The notes under the pieces are model-generated. The model searched no databases, had not been told where the DNA came from, and saw only the letters and a program-made list of their open reading frames with translations. Shown piece by piece: positions 36,286-44,319 of a DNA stretch of 64,000 nucleotides. The stretch is from assembly GCA_017516745.1 (NCBI GenBank), contig JAFXBF010000003.1, positions 1 to 64,000 of the forward strand. Direction: 5' to 3'. The position numbers were made by a program, and so were the translations under genes. Each line of letters begins with the position of its first letter. Positions within the stretch are counted from its first letter, which is position 1. The stretch is from Clostridia bacterium (GTDB lineage: Bacteria; Bacillota; Clostridia; Oscillospirales; Acutalibacteraceae).

Positions 36286-36321
36286 TTTATTTACCATTCC
36301 TGTCAACAGTTTGATAGGCTC

Positions 36322-36351
36322 ATTATACCATTACTAAACCGAAACGGTCAA
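36322..36351 (-). promoter_or_regulatory. Promoter of PadR operon
   Basis: Minus strand TTGACC (36351-36346), 18 bp, TATAAT (36327-36322) with extended TGg. Confidence 0.75.
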
Positions 36352-36431
36352 GAGGACGGCGTTTCCTTACCTTTGGTTATATTATAACTGCAATTGTATT
36401 GCTTGTAAATACCTTTTGTGTAAATATATTG

Positions 36432-36460
36432 TTGACAAGTATATGCTTTTATGATATCGT
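36432..36460 (+). promoter_or_regulatory. Promoter of M23 peptidase gene
   Basis: TTGACA (36432-36437), 17 bp, TATCGT (36455-36460) with extended TGa. Confidence 0.65.
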
Positions 36461-36553
36461 GAAGCTAAAGGAAAGAAAATTTTGATTGAAAGAGATGAGT
36501 CCGATGCAGAAATAAATAATTGTTCAAGAAATATTAAAAAGTTGGTGATATAA

Positions 36554-38023
36554 TTGTTTAAGAGAAAGAAAATAAAAGCTATCCTCTGTGTCCTGCTTGC
36601 GGTGTCGGTTGTGTTTGCGCCCTCTGTAAACATTGCCGCCCAAGGTCTGATTTTTGATAACCAAGGTATTTACGAGGAGCAGTTATTTGAGGGCGGCGAG
36701 TGTGAGTTGGGTAAGTTTTCAATAACGGCAATGATTGCAATGATAAAAGCGTATCCTAATTCATATGGAGAAAATTTGTTTGTAACAAGTGTTATCCTCC
36801 GCTTGATTAAAAATGCTTTGCCGGAGGTTTTTGCTGCTCCTTTTCTTCAGATATTCGGTTTTCAAGAGCCATTCAAGGTATACGGACAGGCAAACCGTAA
36901 CTATTATAAAATAGAATACTTCGGCAAAACAGGCTACATACTCAAAAGCCAGGTTGAGCTTATGGAAACTCAACAGGTTCATATGGCTAAATCCAGTATG
37001 AATATTTACGCAGGGCAGTCACAAACGCTCGGTATGAAAAACGGTTTAAAACCGACCGATTATAAGTGGACGAGCAGCAACAGCAACGTTGCCACCTATG
37101 ATCCTAAAACTCAAACCGTAAAAACAGGCAATGTCGGCACGGCAACAATAATCGGTGTCAACGGTGATAAGTGTGCGTATTTTACCGTTAACGTGGTGCG
37201 CCAATGGATAACAGGGTTTAAAGATTGGAACCATAACGGCAACACAACAGATGCAACCGTAACAGCAAAGGTTGTTACTTCTGTCGGTGCAAGGCGTGCA
37301 CCCGAAGAAATCGAAAATTTCCACACAACAATACCAAAAGATACTAAGGTTATTGTAAGAGGAAATATCGGTAAATGGCTGTTTGTAAAGTTCTACGAGA
37401 ATAACAAAGAAAAATTTGCTTACGTTACTGCGGACTATCTTGACACAGGTACAAGCGACAGCACCAAGGGCGACAGACTGTTTTACGCAACCCTTGGTTG
37501 GCGTTTTCCGGTTGAAAACAATAAAACATACAATTATATTTCTTCGCCTTATGGTCCGAGAGATCACGACACAGTACCAAGACATGTTGGGATTGATATT
37601 GTAGGGAAAGAACGTGGTCAAATCGCAAATCAACCCCTTGTATCTGTCTGCGATGGAGTTGTTAAAGAAGTCGGATACAGTAAAGCTTGCGGAAATTATG
37701 TATCAATCACTACCGATTGTATAGATCCTGTAACCCAAAACAAATTAGTTGTCATATATATGCATTTGATTGAGCCACCAAAGATCACAGGTGAAAAACC
37801 AATCTCAAAAGGTGATCCAGTTGGTAATGTTGGCGATACAGGAAAATCGGGAGGCTACCACCTTCACTTTGATGTTAATAATGAAAACAAGAAAAACAGT
37901 AATAGCAACGAGGGTTATGCTTATAAGCACTCAATTAATCCGATTTATTTCTTTCCTACACAAGAAATAATATATAAATATTGTTCATCCTGGGAAGGCT
38001 TGTATTGGCCAGGAATAGAATAA
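36554..38023 (+). CDS. Secreted M23 (LytM-type) peptidase with Big2 domain
   Basis: Predicted peptidoglycan endopeptidase of 489 aa. A signal peptide (residues 1-30) is followed by a region of unknown fold and an SH3-like segment (KIEYFGKTGYILKSQV). A Big2 Ig-like domain follows (YAGQSQTLGM, WTSSNSNVATYD), then a second SH3-like unit and the C-terminal M23 domain with HVGIDI and HLHFD zinc motifs. TTG start at 36554 with GGTGAT upstream. Base composition is more AT-rich than the left half of the window. Confidence 0.87.
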   Translation: MFKRKKIKAILCVLLAVSVVFAPSVNIAAQGLIFDNQGIYEEQLFEGGECELGKFSITAMIAMIKAYPNSYGENLFVTSVILRLIKNALPEVFAAPFLQIFGFQEPFKVYGQANRNYYKIEYFGKTGYILKSQVELMETQQVHMAKSSMNIYAGQSQTLGMKNGLKPTDYKWTSSNSNVATYDPKTQTVKTGNVGTATIIGVNGDKCAYFTVNVVRQWITGFKDWNHNGNTTDATVTAKVVTSVGARRAPEEIENFHTTIPKDTKVIVRGNIGKWLFVKFYENNKEKFAYVTADYLDTGTSDSTKGDRLFYATLGWRFPVENNKTYNYISSPYGPRDHDTVPRHVGIDIVGKERGQIANQPLVSVCDGVVKEVGYSKACGNYVSITTDCIDPVTQNKLVVIYMHLIEPPKITGEKPISKGDPVGNVGDTGKSGGYHLHFDVNNENKKNSNSNEGYAYKHSINPIYFFPTQEIIYKYCSSWEGLYWPGIE

Positions 38024-38037
38024 AAGGAGCAAAAACT

Positions 38038-39072
38038 ATGAAAAAATTATTGTCCGCTATACTTTCCGTTTGCGTGTTATTCAGCATTAGTTCTTGCGGA
38101 AACAAACCAAACAAAAATTTAAAAGAGGAAGAGACATCATCTTCTGCACAGGGAACTGACACAATAGGTATGGATATCGGAGGTATGTCCGAAGACTATA
38201 AATCACTATATGACGAATACAAATACCGTTCAACATATTATTCTATTCCCTATTCTTTTGTGGAATTAGTAGGCGAAGAGGTCTTTTGGGAGTGGTATGA
38301 TAAAACACCATACCGAGTGTATCCACTAAACGTTGAAGAAATGGCTATGGTTGCATTCATCAAGAAATTCAAAATTTCACGTGAAGACTTTGACAAAGCA
38401 AATGAAAAGCGAAAACAAACTTTGTTGGAATGGGGTGGCGTTACAGTTATAAATCCCGCAAAGGATGATCCTTATTATGATAGAGATATAGAAAATTGTG
38501 AGTTGTATGACGGAGACTTAATTTACACATTTGACAATGAGCTTATAAATGCCTACTACCTCTACGTTGACCCGTACGAGGACGAAGGCTCAACCGATGA
38601 ACACGTTCACGATATCGAGGACTGCGACTGCGGCGTTGATTTCAAGCTTGATGATATGTCTATGAGATATATGTATTATTCCTTGACCTATCCACACGCA
38701 CAACTTGTTGAAGATAAGGAAGCATTTGACAAATGGTACGAAGAAATAGTAGTAACAGACGATATGGATGAAATGCTGTTAGTTTCCTTTGTTAAACACT
38801 TCAATATTTCCAAAGAAGATTTTGAGAAAGCCAATGAGGAATGGATAAGAATTATAACAGAAGATGGTGACACACCGGTTATGCCTCCGTTTGATACCGC
38901 ACACGAGGCAGAATTGGACGAAGTGCCCAACGCCGACGTTATTTACACCTTTGACAACGAATTTATTAAAGAGTATTACAAGCGTGAAAACGCAAACGTA
39001 ACCCTCGAAATCCCGACAACCGTAGGGGACGGCGTCCTCGACGTCCCGAATGAAGAAACCACAGCAAATTAA
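38038..39072 (+). CDS. Lipoprotein with internal duplication
   Basis: 344-aa predicted lipoprotein; the lipobox FSISSC ends the signal peptide. Not recognised as a family. Two related halves are visible. YDKTPYRVYPLNVEEMAM with FIKKFKISREDFDKAN matches YEEIVVTDDMDEMLLVSF with FVKHFNISKEDFEKAN. IYTFDNELI likewise matches IYTFDNEFI. AAAGGAG precedes the ATG at 38038. It follows the M23 gene by 14 bp, so a cell-surface partner is likely. Confidence 0.78.
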   Translation: MKKLLSAILSVCVLFSISSCGNKPNKNLKEEETSSSAQGTDTIGMDIGGMSEDYKSLYDEYKYRSTYYSIPYSFVELVGEEVFWEWYDKTPYRVYPLNVEEMAMVAFIKKFKISREDFDKANEKRKQTLLEWGGVTVINPAKDDPYYDRDIENCELYDGDLIYTFDNELINAYYLYVDPYEDEGSTDEHVHDIEDCDCGVDFKLDDMSMRYMYYSLTYPHAQLVEDKEAFDKWYEEIVVTDDMDEMLLVSFVKHFNISKEDFEKANEEWIRIITEDGDTPVMPPFDTAHEAELDEVPNADVIYTFDNEFIKEYYKRENANVTLEIPTTVGDGVLDVPNEETTAN

Positions 39073-39098
39073 CGGTGAAAATTAAACATAAAAGCAAT

Positions 39099-39167
39099 GT
39101 CATTCTGAGCGAAGCGAAGAATCTTAAATCCAACGCAAAAGCTCCTTCACTTGCGTTCAGGATGACA
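39099..39167. repeat. Short dispersed inverted repeat
   Basis: TGTCATTCTGAGCGAAGCGA begins the unit, and an imperfect complement TTCAGGATGACA ends it. This TGTCATTCTGAGCGAAG word is a very common intergenic repeat in several bacterial phyla. No coding content. Confidence 0.7.
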
Positions 39168-39210
39168 TCACCAAAAAAGCATTTTTTAATTGTAAAAAAT
39201 CGTAACAACA

Positions 39211-39250
39211 AAAAACAGCTCAGCCGAGAATTAATCGGTTGAGCTGTTTT
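39211..39250. terminator. Bidirectional terminator at left edge of head cassette
   Basis: AAAACAGCTCA..CCGA pairs with TCGG..TGAGCTGTTTT. A/T-runs on both sides serve the lipoprotein gene (+) and the phage-like cassette (-). Confidence 0.85.
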
Positions 39251-39273
39251 GCTGTAATGTGAGTAAAACCGTT

Positions 39274-40116
39274 TTATTTCAGAGCGATATAGCAATAATC
39301 AATATTCAGCTTATTGAGCAAAACAAAAGTATCGCCGTAGTTTTCGGATATGCCCTGTTTTATCGAAAAGCCGTTGTCATTGAGGTACACACCTGCGCTT
39401 GAATAGTTCTGCGCCGCAATGCCGCTCATACAGTAGGAGGCTCCGCTTGTCGTGTAAAATATCGGCAGGATTGAGGGTATAACAATAACCGCCTTCGGTC
39501 TGAAACCGAGCCTTATGCTGCGGCTGGCTTCACCCGTGCCGAAATATGCGCCTACGGTGATTGAGGAATTCCACTTTGCCCTTTCCTCCTGCGATATGTG
39601 CAGGTTTGTGTCGTTGATATGCGAGGCGCAGAAAAATGTCTTCGGCAGAAACGCCTCGTACTGCACATCGCTTGATTCCGCAGGGCAGAACTGCGCCTGA
39701 ACGTCTGCCCAGCTTTTCATAACAAAGGCATCCGTTTCTCTGTCGGCGATTATCGCCTCACAGCCCGACTGAACAAGGTTGAGGTCACTCTTGAAGGAAA
39801 GGCAGTCAACTGTTCTTGTGAACGCATCGTGGCAGGCTGTGCCGCCCATTGCATAGGGCACGTGAATTGAAAAACGCAGCCTGATATCCGCCATACGGCA
39901 GTATTCGTCGGGCACAAGCTCACCCTCGCTGTTTTCAACGAAGAAATCGCTGATTTTAACGCTGTCAAGCCCTACCGATATAATCGGATTTTTAAGCGGT
40001 GTCGCCTTGGGTACGGGCGGAAACTCCGTGAGGAATTTTATTTCACCGAAAACTTCTGTCTGTTCGTTGAGCCATTTAACAATGTCCTTGGGCATTGCGC
40101 TTATAGAATTTGACAT
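39274..40116 (-). CDS. Phage tail-terminator-like domain fused to fibre-tip domain
   Basis: 280-aa last gene of the head cassette. Residues about 1-130 resemble a tail terminator/completion protein (WLNEQTEVFGEIKFLTEFPP, ISVGLDSVKISDFF). After FFCASHINDTNLHISQEERA a fibre-type domain begins, in the style of HxxxxERxxWN spacer motifs in Firmicutes fibres. It contains IRLGFRPKAVIVIPS and ends YCYIALK. The ATG at 40116 follows GGAGG by 9 nt; a TTG at 40125 is also possible. The fusion is inferred from these motifs. Confidence 0.65.
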   Translation of the reverse strand: MSNSISAMPKDIVKWLNEQTEVFGEIKFLTEFPPVPKATPLKNPIISVGLDSVKISDFFVENSEGELVPDEYCRMADIRLRFSIHVPYAMGGTACHDAFTRTVDCLSFKSDLNLVQSGCEAIIADRETDAFVMKSWADVQAQFCPAESSDVQYEAFLPKTFFCASHINDTNLHISQEERAKWNSSITVGAYFGTGEASRSIRLGFRPKAVIVIPSILPIFYTTSGASYCMSGIAAQNYSSAGVYLNDNGFSIKQGISENYGDTFVLLNKLNIDYCYIALK

Positions 40117-40117
40117 A

Positions 40118-40447
40118 TCATTCAACCTCCACTATCGTTCTGATAATTGCCCAGATATAAAAGACCCTGTCGCCGTTGTATACTCTTTCGGCACGGTCAA
40201 TCTGGTATTTTGTTCCGTCTGAAAACAGGAAAGCCCCGTCATCCGCAAGCGTCAGGTCAGGGTCGGGAGGGCCTATATAAAGGTAGTGTCCCTGGCTGTT
40301 GAAACCGATTTGAGTGTAAACGCCGTCAAGGTACATTTTGTTTTTATATCTCAACGGCTGAATAAACGCCTTGTATTTCTTTGCGGACTCGGCTGAGTTC
40401 AGTTCAACCGTTCTGCCGTAGGTGTCAAGCAGCTTTTCAATTTTCAT
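40118..40447 (-). CDS. Head-closure/head-tail joining-like protein
   Basis: 109-aa protein placed between connector and tail-terminator-like genes, the normal slot of a head-closure protein. Its all-beta pattern (VYTQIGFNSQGHYLYIGPP, FLFSDGTKYQIDRAERVY) fits small neck proteins, but the assignment rests mainly on order and size. It overlaps the upstream gene by 4 bp and the downstream gene's alternative start by 8 bp. Confidence 0.6.
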   Translation of the reverse strand: MKIEKLLDTYGRTVELNSAESAKKYKAFIQPLRYKNKMYLDGVYTQIGFNSQGHYLYIGPPDPDLTLADDGAFLFSDGTKYQIDRAERVYNGDRVFYIWAIIRTIVEVE

Positions 40448-40812
40448 ACACCCACCTGCCTGAAAACAAAGCTCGAATCTTCAATCAGGTCTGCCGCTGC
40501 GGCAAAGGCCTCATCCCTCACCGCAACCGCCAGCTCAACCGCCGCCGCAGGAGAACGGCTCACCGTAACATCGCCTGCCTTGAAGCTTGTCGTGCCCTGT
40601 GAATCAACGGCGTTTCTTATCGCAATACGGTAAAAGGCGAGTGCCGCCGCACATGAGGCAATGCGGCTGTCGTTTTCGTCTGCACCCTCACGCAGGCGTT
40701 TTTTTATTTCATTAAGGCAGAGTGAGCAAAGAGGCAGAGCGTTCTCTGCCTCTTTCTCGTCGAGGGTCATAAGCTGCCTTAATCCGTTAAGTACAGTATA
40801 GTTACCGATCAA
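40444..40812 (-). CDS. Head-tail connector-like protein
   Basis: 122-aa mainly helical protein directly after the major capsid gene, the expected slot of a gp6-like adaptor. CSLCLNEIKKRLREGAD and ASCAAALAFYRIAIR form amphipathic helices. TTG start at 40812 with AAGG upstream. Assignment by synteny and helical profile. Confidence 0.6.
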   Translation of the reverse strand: MIGNYTVLNGLRQLMTLDEKEAENALPLCSLCLNEIKKRLREGADENDSRIASCAAALAFYRIAIRNAVDSQGTTSFKAGDVTVSRSPAAAVELAVAVRDEAFAAAADLIEDSSFVFRQVGV

Positions 40813-40831
40813 AGCGCCTTACCCCCGTAAA

Positions 40832-41836
40832 TTAAACTTCAAGTACACGGGATGCATCCGTGAAGATTTTTGCAAAGCCTGCAATTGATGTGATTGCGGC
40901 ACGCTCAAGCTGTCTGTCAATGAGCTTGTCGTATTCGGTCATAACCTCGCCTGCCTTTACCATTTCAAGTGCACAGTTTTTGTCAAGGCCGATGATTTTG
41001 CCGCTTTCAACGGCAGAAGAACGGATGAGCTCTGCACCGATGGGTGTAATCATTTTACCTGTTGCGTGGAAGCTAAGGCCTGCCGCAGAATCCTTGAATT
41101 CGGGAAGGTTGAGCATATTCACGGCATCCGCATTGTTTGCAATAAGCACGTTCATCTCATACGGGTCAAGGTCCTTCCAGAGGTTTACGATGTCGGCATA
41201 ACCGAGTGTGCCCGAGGTGAGTGCCTTTGTTGCGGCTGCAGCATTGCCGTTGCCGTCACCGTTTACGATGACGTCAATCGCATCGGCAAGCTGTGCCTTT
41301 GCGATGTATGCGCCAATCTGGCGGAGTGTTACGGTGAAAAGGTCAAGGCGCTGGAATCGGATTGCCTCGTAAGAAGCAACAAGCATTCTGCCTCTCTTCT
41401 TGAGCTTTACAAGGTTTTCACGGGTCTTGACAACCGTCTGCGGAATTGTGCTGCCCTCGGCAACCTCTTTGAGTGCCTTGTCGTCATCTGTGGGAATGCT
41501 TGTGATTGAGCGGTAGTCAAGCGAATCTATGTTGGTAACGCTTGCAACGAGCTTGGGAAGTACGTTTGCTTCCTCCATACCCTGTCTTACTGCTCTTGCA
41601 ACATATTCGGGGAAAAGTGTTGCGCTGTCGCTTGTCTTGAAGAACTTTTCAACAACGTCGCTGCCTGTGCCGCTTACCCTGATGTCAAAACGCTTGAGTT
41701 GTCGCTGATAGGCGTCAAGGCCCTCAAGTGCACTGCCCTTGTAGTTTTCGGACGGGTCAATGCTCTCAAGAGCAGAGGTAAATGAGCCGCCGCAGTAAAG
41801 TCCTTTTTCAAGTCTGATATTGTCAAAATTTGCCAT
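40832..41836 (-). CDS. HK97-fold-type major capsid protein
   Basis: 334-aa shell protein. TLFPEYVARAVRQGMEEANVLP at residues 74-95 resembles the start of the capsid core, and DSLDYRSITSIP the early strand. YDKLIDRQLERAAITSIAGFAKIF near the end is capsid-like. Encapsulin was considered, but the upstream portal, terminase and protease genes make a phage capsid far more likely. AAGGAAGGAG precedes the ATG; strong sites suggest high expression. Confidence 0.8.
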   Translation of the reverse strand: MANFDNIRLEKGLYCGGSFTSALESIDPSENYKGSALEGLDAYQRQLKRFDIRVSGTGSDVVEKFFKTSDSATLFPEYVARAVRQGMEEANVLPKLVASVTNIDSLDYRSITSIPTDDDKALKEVAEGSTIPQTVVKTRENLVKLKKRGRMLVASYEAIRFQRLDLFTVTLRQIGAYIAKAQLADAIDVIVNGDGNGNAAAATKALTSGTLGYADIVNLWKDLDPYEMNVLIANNADAVNMLNLPEFKDSAAGLSFHATGKMITPIGAELIRSSAVESGKIIGLDKNCALEMVKAGEVMTEYDKLIDRQLERAAITSIAGFAKIFTDASRVLEV

Positions 41837-41858
41837 AGTTATTTACTCCTTCCTTTCA

Positions 41859-42203
41859 TTAAAGCAGAATGCCTGCTGTGAGTGCCGCTGTGTCTACCTC
41901 AAGCACGGTGACAAGCTTGCCGTTTGTTGAGTCCGCCTTGATTTTTGTGTCGCTTGCGGCAGCGATTGCCGTAACACCGAGTGCAGGTGCAGAGCCCGAA
42001 TAGGGCAGGGTAACAAAGCCCGAAATCTGTACGGCGGCAATGTTTTCTCTGCTTGAAACAACAACGCCTACAATCTTGCCGTTTGCCGCACAGGGGCTTA
42101 CCGTGCCGTTGGCCGATACGGTTACAAGCGTGCCGGCGGCAAGCTCCTCAACTGTGCTGAAAGTGACTACCTGTTCGTTGATACCTTTGAATGAAACTGA
42201 CAT
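41859..42203 (-). CDS. Capsid decoration/cement-like protein
   Basis: 114-aa all-beta protein (EQVVTFSTVEELAAGTLVTV, IVGVVVSSRENIAAVQISG) between protease-scaffold and capsid genes, where decoration proteins lie in many siphophages. AAGGAGG precedes the ATG. Composition rich in Ala, Val, Thr is typical of such proteins. Confidence 0.7.
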   Translation of the reverse strand: MSVSFKGINEQVVTFSTVEELAAGTLVTVSANGTVSPCAANGKIVGVVVSSRENIAAVQISGFVTLPYSGSAPALGVTAIAAASDTKIKADSTNGKLVTVLEVDTAALTAGILL

Positions 42204-42215
42204 ATTTTATCCTCC

Positions 42216-43196
42216 TTAAATTTTGAATTCCTTGTTATCGGTTTTGGTTTCTTTAGTGAATGTGCCGAGCTGGGGTGTGAGCGGAAAACGTTTTGCCGCA
42301 TTTGCCGAAAAAGCCTTTTCAAGTTCGGTAAGGCTGTCTGTGGGAAGCTGGCTGCAAATTTTTTCAAGCTCGTCTGAACTCAGCTCGGGCACAGCCATTG
42401 CGCCAAGCCTGGCGACTTTTGTCTCAAGTGCTTTCCTGTACCTTTCGGCATCCTTTGAAAGCTCCTGAAGGCTGTGGATTTTACGGGTAAGCTGAGAAAA
42501 AGCCTCAATGCTCAGCGTAATTGCATCACAGCCCGTGGCGGCCTTTTCAATTCTGTCCAGCTCCATACCCTCGGGCACGGTGAAGCTCTTTGTCACACCT
42601 GCCTCGGGCTGGGCAGGCACGGCAACAAAGCTGAATTCATAAGCGTCGGTAGGCTTGCTGAGCACGGTGTGGCACATCCTGCCGTCATAAATTTCGCCCT
42701 TGCGGTGCTTGCAGCCGCCCTTTCTGATTTCTGCGTTGCACACCGAGCAAAGCTGACTGCTCACGGTACAGCTGATGCTCGTTTCCTTTTTTATGCCCGA
42801 TTTAATCTGCTCAATAAGCTCCTCGCTTTTGGGCGTTATGGGGATGTATGCCCTCGCCTTGAGAGCGGTGTAGTTTTCGCCCGTTGAAGTCTTGCGCACT
42901 TCGCTTTCTTCAATCCAGGTCTTAAAAATTCTTGAGTGCTGGTTTTCTGTTTTCATACTGTGGTCTGCAATACCTGTCCTGCCCTCAAACATAGGTGCAA
43001 GTGCGGTAAGCGCCTCAACGCTGAAACGCTCGAAATCCCTGTCGATTTCATTGTCGCACAGCGTAAGATTGAAACAGAAAACCTCGTCTGCTTTAAGCTC
43101 CTTCACCGTGTAACGGTTGATTAGCTCAAGGTCGTTGTCCGTCGGGATAAAAGAACATTCAACCCCCGACGGTGCGTTCTTCTGTAATTTCTCCAT
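42216..43196 (-). CDS. Prohead protease/scaffold-like protein with zinc-knuckle insert
   Basis: 326 aa. The N-terminal 200 residues resemble prohead protease-type proteins (MFEGRTGIADHS, AYIPITPKSEELIEQIKSG, KPTDAYEFSFVAVPAQ). An insert with CSVCNAEIRKGGCKH and a later Cys could bind zinc. The C-terminal 100 residues form a coiled coil consistent with a scaffold. A Ser-His-Asp triad cannot be assigned with confidence. Its ATG overlaps the portal stop (TAATG), and GGAGGAATA precedes it. Confidence 0.7.
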   Translation of the reverse strand: MEKLQKNAPSGVECSFIPTDNDLELINRYTVKELKADEVFCFNLTLCDNEIDRDFERFSVEALTALAPMFEGRTGIADHSMKTENQHSRIFKTWIEESEVRKTSTGENYTALKARAYIPITPKSEELIEQIKSGIKKETSISCTVSSQLCSVCNAEIRKGGCKHRKGEIYDGRMCHTVLSKPTDAYEFSFVAVPAQPEAGVTKSFTVPEGMELDRIEKAATGCDAITLSIEAFSQLTRKIHSLQELSKDAERYRKALETKVARLGAMAVPELSSDELEKICSQLPTDSLTELEKAFSANAAKRFPLTPQLGTFTKETKTDNKEFKI

Positions 43197-44278
43197 TATT
43201 CCTCCTTGGTTAATTTGAGCGCCTGCGCCGAATAAAGCTCGGCACGGGAAAGCTCAACCATATCCTGCAGCATTATGTCGTCCCAGATTACCTGCGTGCC
43301 GCCCGAAAGTCCGAAAAGTCTCAGGCAGGTATCGGCAAGCCTTGTTATTGCGGGTGTAAGTATTCTGCGGTAGGCTTCAAGCTCGCTTGTCAGAGCATCT
43401 GCCTGCTGTGAGGACATTCTCTCCGTGCTCGACCAGCTTAAGCCCAGCAGAAACGGCGGTAAGCCCGTTTTTGAAACAATCTGTTCAAGCAGCTGTCTTA
43501 CGGGTATTTCGCTGTCCGGAATCTGTGTTTCCGAGCCGATAGCCTTAATCTGAATGTCACCCACGGCAACGAAATCTCTCACGCTCTCGCTGCTCATGGC
43601 GCTGCTCCATTCCTTTGCAACCTGCATTGCCCTTTCCTTGGCGTATGCCTTGTCAAGCGCATCGTTTGCAGGCTTGTAGGTTACTGCAAAGCGTGTGTTG
43701 CCAAGGCGCTCCCAGTTGGTGCCCGTAGTTCTGAAAATCTGCATAAGCGTCTGTGCAACAAAGGGCAGGCCGCTCAGCAGCGAATTTCCGCAAAGCTCGC
43801 CGGGCTTCGGATTAAGAGCCGACATAATGACAAGCTCGGGGTACCTGACTTTCTGCGGTGTACCAGAACAAACCGTGAAAACGTCGATATCAATGCCGTT
43901 TGCGTTTCGCTTCAGTTCAATATTTTCCAGCGGTGCGTTAAAAAGCGCAACGGGGAGCCCCGTGCTGTCCGTAACGATTTCACCTATGGCCGTGCCGTAG
44001 GTGAGAAGCTGTTCAAAATAGCTTGACACAAAGCTTTCAAGTCCAAGGCTGTTGCCGTTGACATTAACCACAGCGAAAAAACGGTCAAGCGTATCCTGTG
44101 CGGTTAAATCCGTACAGCGTATATGGAATCCGCCCGTAAGCCTTACCAGCTTCATAATCGCCGCATCAATAATCGGCACGGCATCTCTGAGTGCGGAATA
44201 CAGCCGCAGCTGCTGCCTGCCGAGTGCCGAACAGCTTTCCAGAAACGCAAACGGATTTTGTGCGTGTCCCGTCTGCAC
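43196..44278 (-). CDS. Phage portal protein
   Basis: 360-aa dodecameric DNA-entry protein of the capsid vertex. Recognised by SALRDAVPIIDAAIMKLVRL, LTYGTAIGEIV, SLLSGLPFVAQTLMQIFRTT and GLPPFLLGLSWSSTERMSSQ. The frame opens at GTG 44278 without a good ribosome site. A well-placed ATG at 44333 (AGGAAAGGA upstream, overlapping the terL end) is in another frame. One base fewer in the A-runs at 44302-44316 would join it to the portal frame, so the N-terminus may be frameshifted. Confidence 0.82.
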   Translation of the reverse strand: MQTGHAQNPFAFLESCSALGRQQLRLYSALRDAVPIIDAAIMKLVRLTGGFHIRCTDLTAQDTLDRFFAVVNVNGNSLGLESFVSSYFEQLLTYGTAIGEIVTDSTGLPVALFNAPLENIELKRNANGIDIDVFTVCSGTPQKVRYPELVIMSALNPKPGELCGNSLLSGLPFVAQTLMQIFRTTGTNWERLGNTRFAVTYKPANDALDKAYAKERAMQVAKEWSSAMSSESVRDFVAVGDIQIKAIGSETQIPDSEIPVRQLLEQIVSKTGLPPFLLGLSWSSTERMSSQQADALTSELEAYRRILTPAITRLADTCLRLFGLSGGTQVIWDDIMLQDMVELSRAELYSAQALKLTKEE

Positions 44279-44319
44279 CGAGCAGACCTCGGCTTCGGCG
44301 GTGTTCTTTTTGCTTTTTC

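Noticed and set aside
40832-41836. Encapsulin nanocompartment shell
   Set aside because: Portal, terminase and protease-scaffold genes in the same operon point to a phage capsid.
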